Below, piece after piece: positions 56,566 to 64,000 of a stretch of 64,000 nucleotides of DNA. The position numbers and the translations under genes are program-made. The notes below the pieces were generated by a model that was not told where the DNA came from, ran no database searches, and worked only from the letters and a program-made list of their open reading frames with translations. Origin of the DNA: Marivita sp030148515 (GTDB lineage: Bacteria; Pseudomonadota; Alphaproteobacteria; Rhodobacterales; Rhodobacteraceae); contig NZ_CP180351.1 of NCBI RefSeq assembly GCF_048006345.1, positions 3,968,001 through 4,032,000 of the forward strand, in the 5' to 3' direction. How positions within the stretch are numbered: the first letter of the stretch is position 1; each line of letters starts with the position of its first letter.

Positions 56566-56596
56566 GACGAGCGCACCACCCAAAAGGAGATCACTC

Positions 56597-57031
56597 ATGG
56601 CAGAGACCATGCAATTCGATCTGGTCAGCCCCGAGCGCAGCCTGATGTCGGCGCAGGTCAAATCTGTGCAGATCCCGGGTGCCGATGGCGACATGACGGC
56701 GATGCCGAACCATGCGCCGCTCATCACCACGCTGCGCCCCGGTGTTCTCAAGGTCGAGACCGACAAGGGCATCGAAGAGTTTGTGGTGACCGGTGGTTTC
56801 GCCGAACTGGGCGAAGGCCTGTCCGTTCTTGCGGAACGTGCCGTTCCGAAAGCTGATGTCGATCAGGCCGCCTACGAGGCGATGGTCGATGAGGCGCATG
56901 CCGCCTACAAGCAGGTCAAGGAAACCTTCAAGAACGAACCCGGTCCGGTCGACGATGCTGCCAAGTTGCTGGCCGACATGGTCGCTGTGGGCACGCATAT
57001 CGGTCTGTCCACGAAACAACCGTCGCTCTGA
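56597..57031 (+). CDS. atpC: F1 ATP synthase subunit epsilon
   Basis: 144 residues. Regulatory subunit at the foot of the rotor. N-terminal beta sandwich with MQFDLVSPERSLMSAQVKSVQIPG, DMTAMPNHAPLITTLRPG and a FAELGEGLSVLAE block. ATG 56597 follows AAAAGGAG. Last gene of the operon; a hairpin terminator follows. Confidence 0.97.
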   Translation: MAETMQFDLVSPERSLMSAQVKSVQIPGADGDMTAMPNHAPLITTLRPGVLKVETDKGIEEFVVTGGFAELGEGLSVLAERAVPKADVDQAAYEAMVDEAHAAYKQVKETFKNEPGPVDDAAKLLADMVAVGTHIGLSTKQPSL

Positions 57032-57052
57032 TCCGAGTTCTGTTTCCAGATC

Positions 57053-57084
57053 AAAGGCCCCGCGACACCGCGGGGCTTTTTTCG
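57053..57084 (+). terminator. Rho-independent terminator of the atp operon
   Basis: Stem AAAGGCCCCGCG (57053-57064) with CGCGGGGCTTTT (57069-57080) around ACAC, one G-U pair, followed by a T-run to 57082. It lies 21 bp after the atpC stop. Confidence 0.9.
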
Positions 57085-57137
57085 TTTTGTGCCGTTTTGC
57101 CTTGCGGTAGAACGGCCAGACGTCAAGAGATGGTACC

Positions 57138-57488
57138 ATGCAAGTCATCAACAGTTCACGGATCGGGATCGCACAAGGCTCGGTTGATCTCTTCTCGGAT
57201 TTCGAGGAGGGCGGCGAGATGTGGACGGGCGAAGGGTCACGCGCGCGCAGCCAGTGGATCGCCTTCGATCAACAATTCGCGGTGCCGCCGATTGTGCATG
57301 TGTCACTGACGCTTTGGGACATGGACAGCGCTCATAACGTCCGTGCGGACCTTGCAGCCGAGAACATCTCGGAAACCGGGTTCGACGCCGTGTTCAGAAC
57401 ATGGAAGGACACCAAGGTGGCGCGTGTTCGGATTTCGTGGATTGCCATCGGGGCGGTTACGGATGACGACGATTGGGATGTGACCTGA
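57138..57488 (+). CDS. H-type lectin domain protein
   Basis: 116 residues that match the H-type lectin (Helix pomatia agglutinin-like) domain: WIAFDQQFAVPPIVHVSLTL, WDMDSAHNVRADLAAENISE, GFDAVFRTWKDTKVARVRI and SWIAIGA. The conserved blocks FDxxFxxPPxVxVSL and VRISWxAIG are clear. There is no signal peptide. Known H-type lectins bind N-acetylgalactosamine as trimers; whether this one binds sugar is not known. It starts at ATG 57138, 54 bp after the atp terminator, and is convergent with prs. Confidence 0.88.
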   Translation: MQVINSSRIGIAQGSVDLFSDFEEGGEMWTGEGSRARSQWIAFDQQFAVPPIVHVSLTLWDMDSAHNVRADLAAENISETGFDAVFRTWKDTKVARVRISWIAIGAVTDDDDWDVT

Positions 57489-57581
57489 AGCGCAGAGCAA
57501 GCGCATCAGGTGCAGCGCATCACAAGCCGGATCGCATCACCGGACCGTCCCTTTTGTCCGCAGGGGCGACGACGCCCTGAC

Positions 57582-58592
57582 TTACAGGATGCCTTCGTAA
57601 ATCGGGCCCAGCGTTTCCGTCTCGAACAGAGACGACACAGATGTCCCGTTCCAGATGTTCAGGATCGCCTGCGCGAACATCGGTGCTGTCGGGACGATGC
57701 GAATGTTCTTCGCGTTTGCAACGGCGTCGGTTGCCTGGATGGAGTCGGTGATCACGAGAGACTTCATCACCGAATTGGTGATCCGCTCGACCGCGGGGCC
57801 GGACAGAACGCCGTGGGTGATATAGGAATGCACTTCGGTTGCACCGTGTTGCATCAGGACCTCGGCTGCTTTGCAGAGGGTTCCGGCAGTGTCACAAATG
57901 TCGTCAACGATAATGCACTTCTTCGCGGTCACATCGCCGATCACGGTCATCTCGGCAACTTCACCGGGCTTTTCGCGGCGCTTGTCCACGATGGCGAGCG
58001 GCGCATTGATCCGTTTGGCCAGTTCGCGCGCGCGGGCCACGCCGCCGACATCGGGGGACACGATCATCACGTCCGATGTATCCCCTTTGAACTGCTCCAG
58101 AATGTCCAAAGCAAAGATCGGTGACGCATAGAGGTTGTCCACCGGGATGTCGAAGAAACCCTGAATCTGGGCCGCGTGCAGGTCCATTGTCAGAACCCGT
58201 TCGATCCCCGCTTCAACGATCATATTGGCCACCAGTTTCGCGCTGATCGGCGTGCGGGCCTTCGAACGGCGGTCCTGACGGGCATAGCCGAAATAGGGGA
58301 TCACGGCGGTGATACGCGCAGCCGATGACCGGCGCAGGGCGTCGGACATGATCAGCAGTTCCATCAGGTTGTCGTTGGCCGGGTTCGACGTTGGCTGGAT
58401 GATGAACATGTCCTCGCCGCGAACGTTTTCGTAGACCTCGACAAAGATTTCCTGATCGTTGAACCGTTCCACGCGGGCATCGACCAATCCCACACTCATG
58501 CCGCGATACATGGTCATGCGTCGGGCAATCGCCTTGGCCAGAGGCATATTGCCATTGCCAGAGATCAGTTTGGGTTCATCAATGCTTGGCAT
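57582..58592 (-). CDS. prs: Ribose-phosphate pyrophosphokinase
   Basis: Makes PRPP from ribose-5-phosphate and ATP, feeding purines, pyrimidines, histidine, tryptophan and NAD. 336 residues with QPTSNPANDNLMELLIM, PYFGYARQDRRSKARTPIS, TMDLHAAQIQGFFDIPVDN and the PRPP loop IIVDDICDTAGT. ATG 58592. Monocistronic by appearance; its only close neighbours are on the other strand. Confidence 0.98.
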   Translation of the reverse strand: MPSIDEPKLISGNGNMPLAKAIARRMTMYRGMSVGLVDARVERFNDQEIFVEVYENVRGEDMFIIQPTSNPANDNLMELLIMSDALRRSSAARITAVIPYFGYARQDRRSKARTPISAKLVANMIVEAGIERVLTMDLHAAQIQGFFDIPVDNLYASPIFALDILEQFKGDTSDVMIVSPDVGGVARARELAKRINAPLAIVDKRREKPGEVAEMTVIGDVTAKKCIIVDDICDTAGTLCKAAEVLMQHGATEVHSYITHGVLSGPAVERITNSVMKSLVITDSIQATDAVANAKNIRIVPTAPMFAQAILNIWNGTSVSSLFETETLGPIYEGIL

Positions 58593-58697
58593 GGCGGCAG
58601 GCTCCGTAGGCAGTCGGTTATGACAAATTCGTGACGTTGCGCTCGCCTTAGCATGGGCCTACCGTCGCGCAAAGCAACTGACGTCCGGAGGGACCAA

Positions 58698-59297
58698 ATG
58701 GCCCACATTGATTACTTCTTCTCAACACTTTCCCCATACGCCTATCTTGCGGGCATGCGGATGGAAGAGGTCGCGGCGAAACACGGCGCAACCATCACCT
58801 ACAAACCTTTGGATGTAGTTGCCCTGTTCGGGCGCACCGGGGGCACGCCACCCAAGGAACGGCATCCGAGCCGGCAACAATTGCGGGCGCAGGAACTGAC
58901 CCGTCAGTCGAAAAAGCTCGGGATGCCATTCAACTTGCAACCGGCGTTCTGGCCCACCAACGGCGCGCCGTCGTCCTATGCGATCATTGCAGCCCAAAAC
59001 GCAGGCGGCGGTGATCTGGGCAAGCTGGCGCACGGGTTTCTGCGGGCAGTCTGGGCCGAGAACAAAGACATCGCGCAGGATGACGTCGTCCGCAGCACGC
59101 TTGCCGATGCCGGGTTTGATCCGGCTCTGGCCGACAGCGGACTGCTCAGCGGGGCGGAAACCTATGCGGCAAATCTCGAAGAAGCCGCGTCCAGAGGCGT
59201 TTTTGGAGCACCGTTTTACATCACCGATGGCGACCAGCGGTTTTGGGGCCAAGACCGGATAGAAGACCTCGATCTGCATCTCGCCGGAAGGCTTTGA
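58698..59297 (+). CDS. 2-hydroxychromene-2-carboxylate isomerase-like protein (DsbA fold, kappa-class GST)
   Basis: 199 residues of the DsbA-like family that includes 2-hydroxychromene-2-carboxylate isomerase and kappa GST. Visible: DYFFSTLSPYAYLAGMRMEE at the N-terminus (Ser-Pro in place of CxxC), PFNLQPAFWPTNGAP, and the C-terminal GVFGAPFYITDGDQRFWGQDR block. Activity on naphthalene-pathway metabolites is not implied; a glutathione-dependent role is likely. ATG 58698 has GGAGGGA upstream. It overlaps the alpha/beta hydrolase start by 1 nt. Confidence 0.9.
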   Translation: MAHIDYFFSTLSPYAYLAGMRMEEVAAKHGATITYKPLDVVALFGRTGGTPPKERHPSRQQLRAQELTRQSKKLGMPFNLQPAFWPTNGAPSSYAIIAAQNAGGGDLGKLAHGFLRAVWAENKDIAQDDVVRSTLADAGFDPALADSGLLSGAETYAANLEEAASRGVFGAPFYITDGDQRFWGQDRIEDLDLHLAGRL

Positions 59298-60100
59298 TGC
59301 CGCACGACGTGAAAGGCGGGTTCCCGGTTTTCATCCGCTCGTTTGGCCATGGGCCAGAACCGGCGGTGCTTTTGCATTGCGCTTTGGCACACTCCAAAAT
59401 CTGGACCCCGCTCGCCACTCTGTTGTCGGACAGACTTTCCATGACGGCTCCGGATATGCCCAGTCATGGTCGCAGTGCGCCTTGGGATCACCGCGGCGAT
59501 TTGCACGATCAAGTCACAACGGTTGCCCGCGACTGCCTTGGTGACGGTGGACATGTGATCGGGCACAGTTTCGGCGCAACCGTGGCGCTGCGGGTTGCGA
59601 TAGAAGAACCGGACAAGGTGCGCAGCCTCACGTTGATTGAACCGGTGTTTTTTGCCGCCGCGCGGGACAGCGATGAGGCGGTCTTTCAAGACTACCTTGA
59701 CAGCGCGCAAGCCTTCGGCGCGGCATTGGAGCAAGAGGACTGGGCAACTGCAGCCGCAGATTTTTTCCGTGTTTGGGGCGACGGTCGCCCTTGGGAGGCG
59801 CTCAGCGAAAAGGAGCAGATGCAGTCGTCTGCGCAGATGCCCTTCATTCTGGAAACCCAACCCTGTCTGATCGACGACGCCCATGGGTTGTTGGAACCGG
59901 GACGGCTCGAGGGCATCACATGTCCAACGCGATTGATCCGGGGCGCAAACTCTGTTCCGGTCATTGCGGCGATTCACAAAACGCTGTCGCAGCGGATACC
60001 GGGGGCTGTAGATGTCGCCGTCGCCGACGCCGGGCATATGGTTCCGATCACCCATCCAGACCGTGTGGCCCGTCTTATCGGCGACCTGATCGGGGGCTGA
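59297..60100 (+). CDS. Alpha/beta-fold hydrolase
   Basis: 267 residues. Nucleophile elbow GHSFGAT (Ser near 92), acid and His expected in LIRGANS and DAGHMVPITHP (His near 250). The oxyanion region reads LLHCALAHSKIWTPLA. Substrate unknown. ATG 59297 shares its A with the stop of the isomerase-like gene (TGATG), so the two are coupled. Confidence 0.88.
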   Translation: MPHDVKGGFPVFIRSFGHGPEPAVLLHCALAHSKIWTPLATLLSDRLSMTAPDMPSHGRSAPWDHRGDLHDQVTTVARDCLGDGGHVIGHSFGATVALRVAIEEPDKVRSLTLIEPVFFAAARDSDEAVFQDYLDSAQAFGAALEQEDWATAAADFFRVWGDGRPWEALSEKEQMQSSAQMPFILETQPCLIDDAHGLLEPGRLEGITCPTRLIRGANSVPVIAAIHKTLSQRIPGAVDVAVADAGHMVPITHPDRVARLIGDLIGG

Positions 60101-60170
60101 CCCCTTGCAAGACCGGGTTCGGTGCGCCATCTACGCCGTGACTGGACGGTAACGGCGACAGGAGACGCAG

Positions 60171-61094
60171 ATGATCGAACTTGGACAAAGCCCGGCCGCG
60201 GCTGACCTGATCAAGGACGTGTCGCAGGATGCGTTCATGGCCGAAGTGATCGACGGAAGCATGCAGACCCCGGTGATCGTGGATTTCTGGGCGCCGTGGT
60301 GTGGACCGTGCAAGACGCTTGGCCCGATGCTCGAAGGCGAGGTGACCCGCGCCCGTGGTGCGGTCAAGATGGCCAAGGTGAACGTGGACGAGGCGCAGGG
60401 GCTGGTGCAGGCGCTGGCCCAGCAAGGGTTGCCCATCCAGTCGATCCCGACCGTGGTGGCCTTTGTCAAAGGGCGTCCGGTGAACATGTTCCAAGGAGCG
60501 CTGCCTGCATCCGAAATCAAGGCCTTCGTCGAGCGCGTGATCAAGGCAGCCGGTGGTGATGCAAGCGGCGGTCTGGATGATGCGGTTGAAGCCGCCGAAG
60601 AGATGCTGGAGGCAGGCGCGGCCGTAGATGCGATGCAGACCTTTGCAGCGGTCCTCGAAGAAGACCCATTGCATGCCCGCGCATATGCAGGCCTCGTGCG
60701 GTGTGCGATCGCTGTCGATGACCTTGATCAGGCTGAAGCCATTCTGAACGGCGCATCGGCCGAGATCTCCGGCAAACCCGAACTTGAGGCTGTGCACGCG
60801 CAACTCGAACTTGCCAAGCAGGCGAGCAATTCCGGCCCGGTGGCCGAATTGCAAGCTGCCGTAGAAACGGACCCAGACAACCATCAGGCGCGGTTCGATC
60901 TGGCACAGGCCCTTTACGCCAAAGGGGATGGGCAGGCCGCCGTCGATCACCTTCTCGAACTGTTCCGCCGGGATCGCGAATGGAACGAAGGTGCTGCCAA
61001 AGCCCAGTTGATGACGATTTTCGAAGCGCTGAAACCAAACGATCCGGTGGCTTTGAACGGGCGTCGAAAATTGAGCTCGATGATATTTGCCTGA
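60171..61094 (+). CDS. Thioredoxin-TPR protein, CnoX/YbbN-like
   Basis: 307 residues. The N-terminal thioredoxin domain (about 15-130) has the full active site WAPWCGPCK (Cys44, Cys47) and IQSIPTVVAFVKG. The C-terminal part (about 135-305) is tetratricopeptide-like. In proteobacteria such proteins work as chaperone-thioredoxin hybrids under oxidative stress; a similar role is likely. ATG 60171 has AGGAG. The stop codon at 61092 lies before the LON-N gene. Confidence 0.92.
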   Translation: MIELGQSPAAADLIKDVSQDAFMAEVIDGSMQTPVIVDFWAPWCGPCKTLGPMLEGEVTRARGAVKMAKVNVDEAQGLVQALAQQGLPIQSIPTVVAFVKGRPVNMFQGALPASEIKAFVERVIKAAGGDASGGLDDAVEAAEEMLEAGAAVDAMQTFAAVLEEDPLHARAYAGLVRCAIAVDDLDQAEAILNGASAEISGKPELEAVHAQLELAKQASNSGPVAELQAAVETDPDNHQARFDLAQALYAKGDGQAAVDHLLELFRRDREWNEGAAKAQLMTIFEALKPNDPVALNGRRKLSSMIFA

Positions 61095-61138
61095 TCGTTC
61101 GGTCAGGCTACGTCACTGCCCATGACAAAGTCACCGAA

Positions 61139-61765
61139 TTGCCCGGGTCTATTCCCGTGTTTCCGTTGCCCGGGGCGCTTCTGCTGCCCCGCGCCCGGCT
61201 TCCGTTGCATCTGTTCGAGCCGCGCTACCTGCAAATGCTTGAAGATGCTCTTAAAACGCCATCTCGTCTGATCGGGATGGTGCAACCCAATGCGCGACCG
61301 AAAGGCGACAAGGGTGCTTTGCATCGCATCGGGTGCGCCGGACGTGTCACCCAGTTTTCGGAAACCGAAGACGGGCGCTACATGATTACCCTGTGCGGGA
61401 TTTCACGGTTCCGGATCGGAGATGAGGTTGAAGGATTTACGCCCTATCGCCGGTTCGAGGTGAATTGGGATGGGTTTGATCGCGACCAAGGTGGACCGGA
61501 GCATGATCGCGGGTTCGATCGCGATGCGTTTCTTGACCTGTTGGACCGCTACTTTTCGGCGCGGGATCTTTCCGCCGATTGGGCGACACTCAAAGATGCC
61601 GACAATGAACTTCTGATCAATTCGCTGTCCATGTTGCTGGATTTCGAGCCGGAAGAGAAACAGGCCTTGCTCGAAGCGCCGTCGCTGTCCACGCGCCGTG
61701 AAACACTGGTCACGCTGATCGAATACGCGCTGCGCGGCGGCCAGTCCGAGGATATCCTGCAATGA
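61139..61765 (+). CDS. LON N-terminal (substrate-binding) domain protein
   Basis: About 208 residues, a stand-alone Lon N domain: IPVFPLPGALLLPRARLPLH, LFEPRYLQMLEDAL and RFRIGDEVEGFTPYRRFEV. It lacks the Lon ATPase and protease parts, as in other stand-alone members. The start is uncertain. The only NTG start in frame close to the family start is TTG 61139, with no clear ribosome site. A CTG at 61091 would overlap the preceding stop (CTGA). It is probably coupled to the thioredoxin-TPR gene. The stop overlaps the next ATG by 4 nt. Confidence 0.85.
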   Translation: MPGSIPVFPLPGALLLPRARLPLHLFEPRYLQMLEDALKTPSRLIGMVQPNARPKGDKGALHRIGCAGRVTQFSETEDGRYMITLCGISRFRIGDEVEGFTPYRRFEVNWDGFDRDQGGPEHDRGFDRDAFLDLLDRYFSARDLSADWATLKDADNELLINSLSMLLDFEPEEKQALLEAPSLSTRRETLVTLIEYALRGGQSEDILQ

Positions 61766-61944
61766 CCGAATTGCCGGGGTTTGACCGCAAGATGCTTGAG
61801 GCGCTTGTCTGCCCGCAAACGCAGGGGCGGCTCGAATATGATGCAGCCAAGCAGGAGCTCATCAGTCATTCTGCGCATCTGGCCTACCCGATCCGGGACG
61901 GCATCCCGATCATGTTGATCGACGAAGCGCGGGATATCGACTGA
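61762..61944 (+). CDS. Trm112 family protein (UPF0434/YcaR-like)
   Basis: 60 residues with LEALVCPQTQGRLEYD and LAYPIRDGIPIML, the family core. Only one cysteine of the usual zinc-ribbon-like set is left, as in many bacterial members, which suggests a metal-free fold. Eukaryotic Trm112 activates methyltransferases; the bacterial role is open. ATG 61762 overlaps the LON-N gene stop (ATGA). Confidence 0.92.
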   Translation: MTELPGFDRKMLEALVCPQTQGRLEYDAAKQELISHSAHLAYPIRDGIPIMLIDEARDID

Positions 61945-61959
61945 CCGTCCGCTGACGAA

Positions 61960-61988
61960 TTGACAGACAGGGTGCCCTGCGATACCTC
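61960..61988 (+). promoter_or_regulatory. Possible promoter of truB
   Basis: TTGACA (61960-61965) with a perfect -35 match, 17 bp, then TACCTC as a weak -10. It is 30 bp before the truB ATG at 62018, in the 73-bp gap after the Trm112 gene. Not verified. Confidence 0.35.
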
Positions 61989-62017
61989 GCCGATCTTTCA
62001 GGCATGGGAGAGGCAGA

Positions 62018-62926
62018 ATGGCACGCAAACGCAAGGGGCGCGATATTTCCGGGTGGCTGGTGGTGGACAAACCCGCAGGCCTGACCTCGACGGCCGTGGT
62101 CAACAAAGTCCGCTGGGCGTTCGATGCCAGGAAGGCAGGCCATGCCGGAACCCTTGACCCCGAAGCGACGGGTGTTCTTGCGGTTGCCCTGGGCGAAGCC
62201 ACCAAGACGGTGCCCTATATCACCGATGCCCTCAAAGCCTACGAGTTTACCGTACGGTTCGGACAGGCGACCCGTACGGACGATGCCGAAGGAGAGGTAA
62301 TCGCAACCTCGGATCTGCGTCCGTCTGACGACGAAATCAAGGAAGCTCTGCACCAGTTTGTCGGCGACATCCAACAGGTCCCTCCGCAGTTTTCGGCGGT
62401 CATGATCGACGGCGAACGCGCCTATAAGCGCGCCCGCGATGGCGAGGAAATGGAGATCGCGGCGCGTCCCCTGTTCGTCGATGAACTGACTCTTCTCGAC
62501 CGACCGGACACGGACCATGCCGTGTTGATGCTGGTGTGCGGCAAGGGCGGATATGTGCGCTCCATCGCCCGCGATTTGGGCGAGGCATTGGGGTGCCTTG
62601 GTCATGTTCTGCGGCTCCGTCGGGTCTGGTCTGGCCCGTTTGAGGCCGAAGACGGCCTTAGCCTCGAACAGTTAGACGCCCTTGCCAGAACGCCGGAACT
62701 TGATGCGCATCTTCTTCCTTTGGAGGAAGGTTTGGCAGATCTTCCGGAGTTGACCTGCACGCCCGAGGCCGCTGCCAGATTGCGCAATGGCAATCCGGCA
62801 ATGGTGATCGCCTCCGGGGTCGAATACGGCGATGAGTGTTGGGTGTCCTGCGATGGAGTTCCGGTTGCCGTGGGACGTTACAAATCAGGCGAAGTGCACC
62901 CGTCGCGCGTTTTCGTCACCGCATGA
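62018..62926 (+). CDS. truB: tRNA pseudouridine(55) synthase TruB
   Basis: Makes pseudouridine 55 in the T loop of tRNAs. 302 residues with the catalytic motif HAGTLDPEATGVL (Asp47 in GTLDPEATG), GWLVVDKPAG at the N-terminus and GGYVRSIARDLGEALG. A C-terminal extension follows. ATG 62018 has GAGAGG upstream. The stop overlaps the DUF1643 gene by 4 nt. It is separated from the nusA-infB operon and from rbfA, with which it is linked in many other bacteria. Confidence 0.97.
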   Translation: MARKRKGRDISGWLVVDKPAGLTSTAVVNKVRWAFDARKAGHAGTLDPEATGVLAVALGEATKTVPYITDALKAYEFTVRFGQATRTDDAEGEVIATSDLRPSDDEIKEALHQFVGDIQQVPPQFSAVMIDGERAYKRARDGEEMEIAARPLFVDELTLLDRPDTDHAVLMLVCGKGGYVRSIARDLGEALGCLGHVLRLRRVWSGPFEAEDGLSLEQLDALARTPELDAHLLPLEEGLADLPELTCTPEAAARLRNGNPAMVIASGVEYGDECWVSCDGVPVAVGRYKSGEVHPSRVFVTA

Positions 62927-63477
62927 CCGCCCTGCCGTCAGAGCTGCATAACGCATTGGTCTACCGGTCCCACGAAGCCGAAGGGTGTTTGTCGCAGGTC
63001 TGGTATTCGCAGTGCGACCAATACCGTTACGGCTTGTCGCGGGTTTGGGACAACGCCAAGCCCAGTCTCTTGTTCATCATGTTGAACCCATCCACGGCAG
63101 ACGAGCACCGCAATGATCCCACGGTCGCGCGATGTGAAACGCGTGCGCGTGCGATGGGATTTGGCGGTGTCATGGTGGCAAACCTCTTTGCCTATCGCGC
63201 CACCCGCCCAGAGGATTTGAAGCAGGCGACTGCGCCATGTGGCGATGCGAACGATGCCGTTTTGGATCACTGGCTACACGTTGCCGGGATGAGTCTGGCG
63301 GCTTGGGGGGTACATGGCGGCCACGAGGGCCGGGGCCGGGAACTGGCGCGGAGGATCACGGGTCCGCTCTATCATTTGGGTTTGACCAAAGACGGTCATC
63401 CCCGCCATCCGCTTTATGTTTCTTTTGCGACTGCGCCCAAGGAATGGCGTTTCAAACATCGCTATTCTGAGGGGTGA
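62923..63477 (+). CDS. DUF1643 protein
   Basis: 184 residues with the DUF1643 pattern: LLFIMLNPSTADEHRNDPTV, ARAMGFGGVMVANLFAYRAT and a C-terminal TKDGHPRHPLYVS. Function is unknown; homologs occur near DNA- and nucleotide-related genes and some mobile elements. ATG 62923 overlaps the truB stop (ATGA), so it is a coupled downstream cistron here. Confidence 0.85.
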   Translation: MTALPSELHNALVYRSHEAEGCLSQVWYSQCDQYRYGLSRVWDNAKPSLLFIMLNPSTADEHRNDPTVARCETRARAMGFGGVMVANLFAYRATRPEDLKQATAPCGDANDAVLDHWLHVAGMSLAAWGVHGGHEGRGRELARRITGPLYHLGLTKDGHPRHPLYVSFATAPKEWRFKHRYSEG

Positions 63478-63569
63478 TCCTTCGAATTTTACGCTTCTTT
63501 TCCGCTAGGCGAAGCTGAGGTGAGCGATTGTTTACAGCTTTGACGTAAGGCTGAGCGGCGATCTGAAGA

Positions 63570-63989
63570 ATGTGGGCCAATATGCTGTTCGTTGCGGGGT
63601 CATTTATTGGCGGCATCACCCAAGCCTTGCGAATATGTGCTGCGCAGGCGCGATCTTTCGGACGCGGCCATAGGATTCCGTCACCTGTGGACTGGCCGGA
63701 TGTTCCGATCGACGCCATCGGCCTTTTCCGCCGTACGGGCAGAATCCACCAGAAGGGCTCTCGTCCGCGCTCGCCTGTTCGGCTCGCGTCTTATGAGGAC
63801 GTCGAGGAGTTTCTTTGCGCACAGACAAGTTTGCTGGCAGGCCATCCGCCGAAAATCACCTTGCGGCTGTGCGGCGGGGATCCTGATTGGACAGAGGTTC
63901 TGATGGATGGCGCATGTCTGGCGCAAGTGCCCACCGCCAAACTTGTTGCCAAAACGAGATGTGCCAGAGGTTTACAAACAGCACGGTGA
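63570..63989 (+). CDS. Hypothetical ORF, no recognised family
   Basis: 139 residues from ATG 63570; a second ATG lies at 63582. I do not recognise it. It reads GSFIGGITQALRICAAQARS near the start and TLRLCGGDPDWTEVLMDG in the middle, without signal peptide or membrane segment. Codon use is less G/C-ending than in the neighbours (for example ATA, AGA, TTA and CGA occur), so it may be a recently acquired or falsely open frame. It ends close to the window edge, so its neighbours on the right cannot be used. Confidence 0.4.
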   Translation: MWANMLFVAGSFIGGITQALRICAAQARSFGRGHRIPSPVDWPDVPIDAIGLFRRTGRIHQKGSRPRSPVRLASYEDVEEFLCAQTSLLAGHPPKITLRLCGGDPDWTEVLMDGACLAQVPTAKLVAKTRCARGLQTAR

Positions 63990-64000
63990 CAATAGACGGC

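Overview
The window looks like a chromosomal segment of a Rhodobacteraceae (Roseobacter-group) alphaproteobacterium. The sequence is high in G+C, and many genes start with GTG or TTG. The gene order is of the roseobacter type: secA opposite ppiC-argJ-mutT, rimP-nusA-ylxR-infB, tamA-tamB, rsmB-heparinase-purH-lspA-DUF3035-M16-M16, a split F1-only atpHAGDC operon, and the small families DUF1674, DUF2125, DUF3035 and Trm112. No rRNA, tRNA, phage, transposase or CRISPR array was seen.

Layout. 1-4.2 kb: the 5' part of secA (minus), then ppiC-argJ-mutT (plus) and a 44-residue ORF. 4.2-9.6 kb: the minus-strand translation operon rimP-nusA-ylxR-infB, bounded by hairpin terminators. 9.7-15.7 kb: tamA-tamB (outer-membrane translocation and assembly module). 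15.8-17.5 kb: two small secreted proteins and a membrane-anchored winged-helix protein. 17.5-17.8 kb: a gene-free gap with two kinds of operator-like palindrome. 17.8-21.2 kb: pmbA-cysQ and rbfA with an exported phosphodiester glycosidase-like protein. 21.2-31.4 kb: dapB, a small secreted protein, an SDHAF4-type assembly factor (minus), rsmB, a heparinase II/III protein, purH, lspA, a DUF3035 lipoprotein and an M16 peptidase pair. 31.4-37 kb: dapA opposite a lytic transglycosylase, a DMT transporter, and a divergent mnmD / FAD-oxidase pair that together resemble a split MnmC. 37-41.5 kb: a MocR regulator, an orphan oligopeptide-type binding protein and an M20 deacylase. 41.5-51.8 kb: DUF2125, a ChaC-like protein, a MotA/MotB-like stator pair with a very long coiled coil, an M23 peptidase translationally coupled to clpA, then gloB and a methyltransferase. 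52-57.1 kb: atpHAGDC. 57.1-64 kb: an H-type lectin, prs, a DsbA-fold isomerase, an alpha/beta hydrolase, a thioredoxin-TPR co-chaperone, a LON-N domain protein, a Trm112-like protein, truB, a DUF1643 protein and a poorly supported hypothetical ORF.

Most of the window is core housekeeping: translation, envelope assembly, lysine/DAP and arginine synthesis, purines and ATP synthesis. The parts most worth a second look are the stator-like pair at 43.2-46.7 kb, the operator-rich gap at 17.5-17.8 kb, the split MnmC-like pair at 35.3-37.0 kb, the membrane winged-helix unit at 16.6-17.5 kb, and the MocR/M20/binding-protein unit at 37-41.5 kb. None of these is proven to be a new system from sequence alone.
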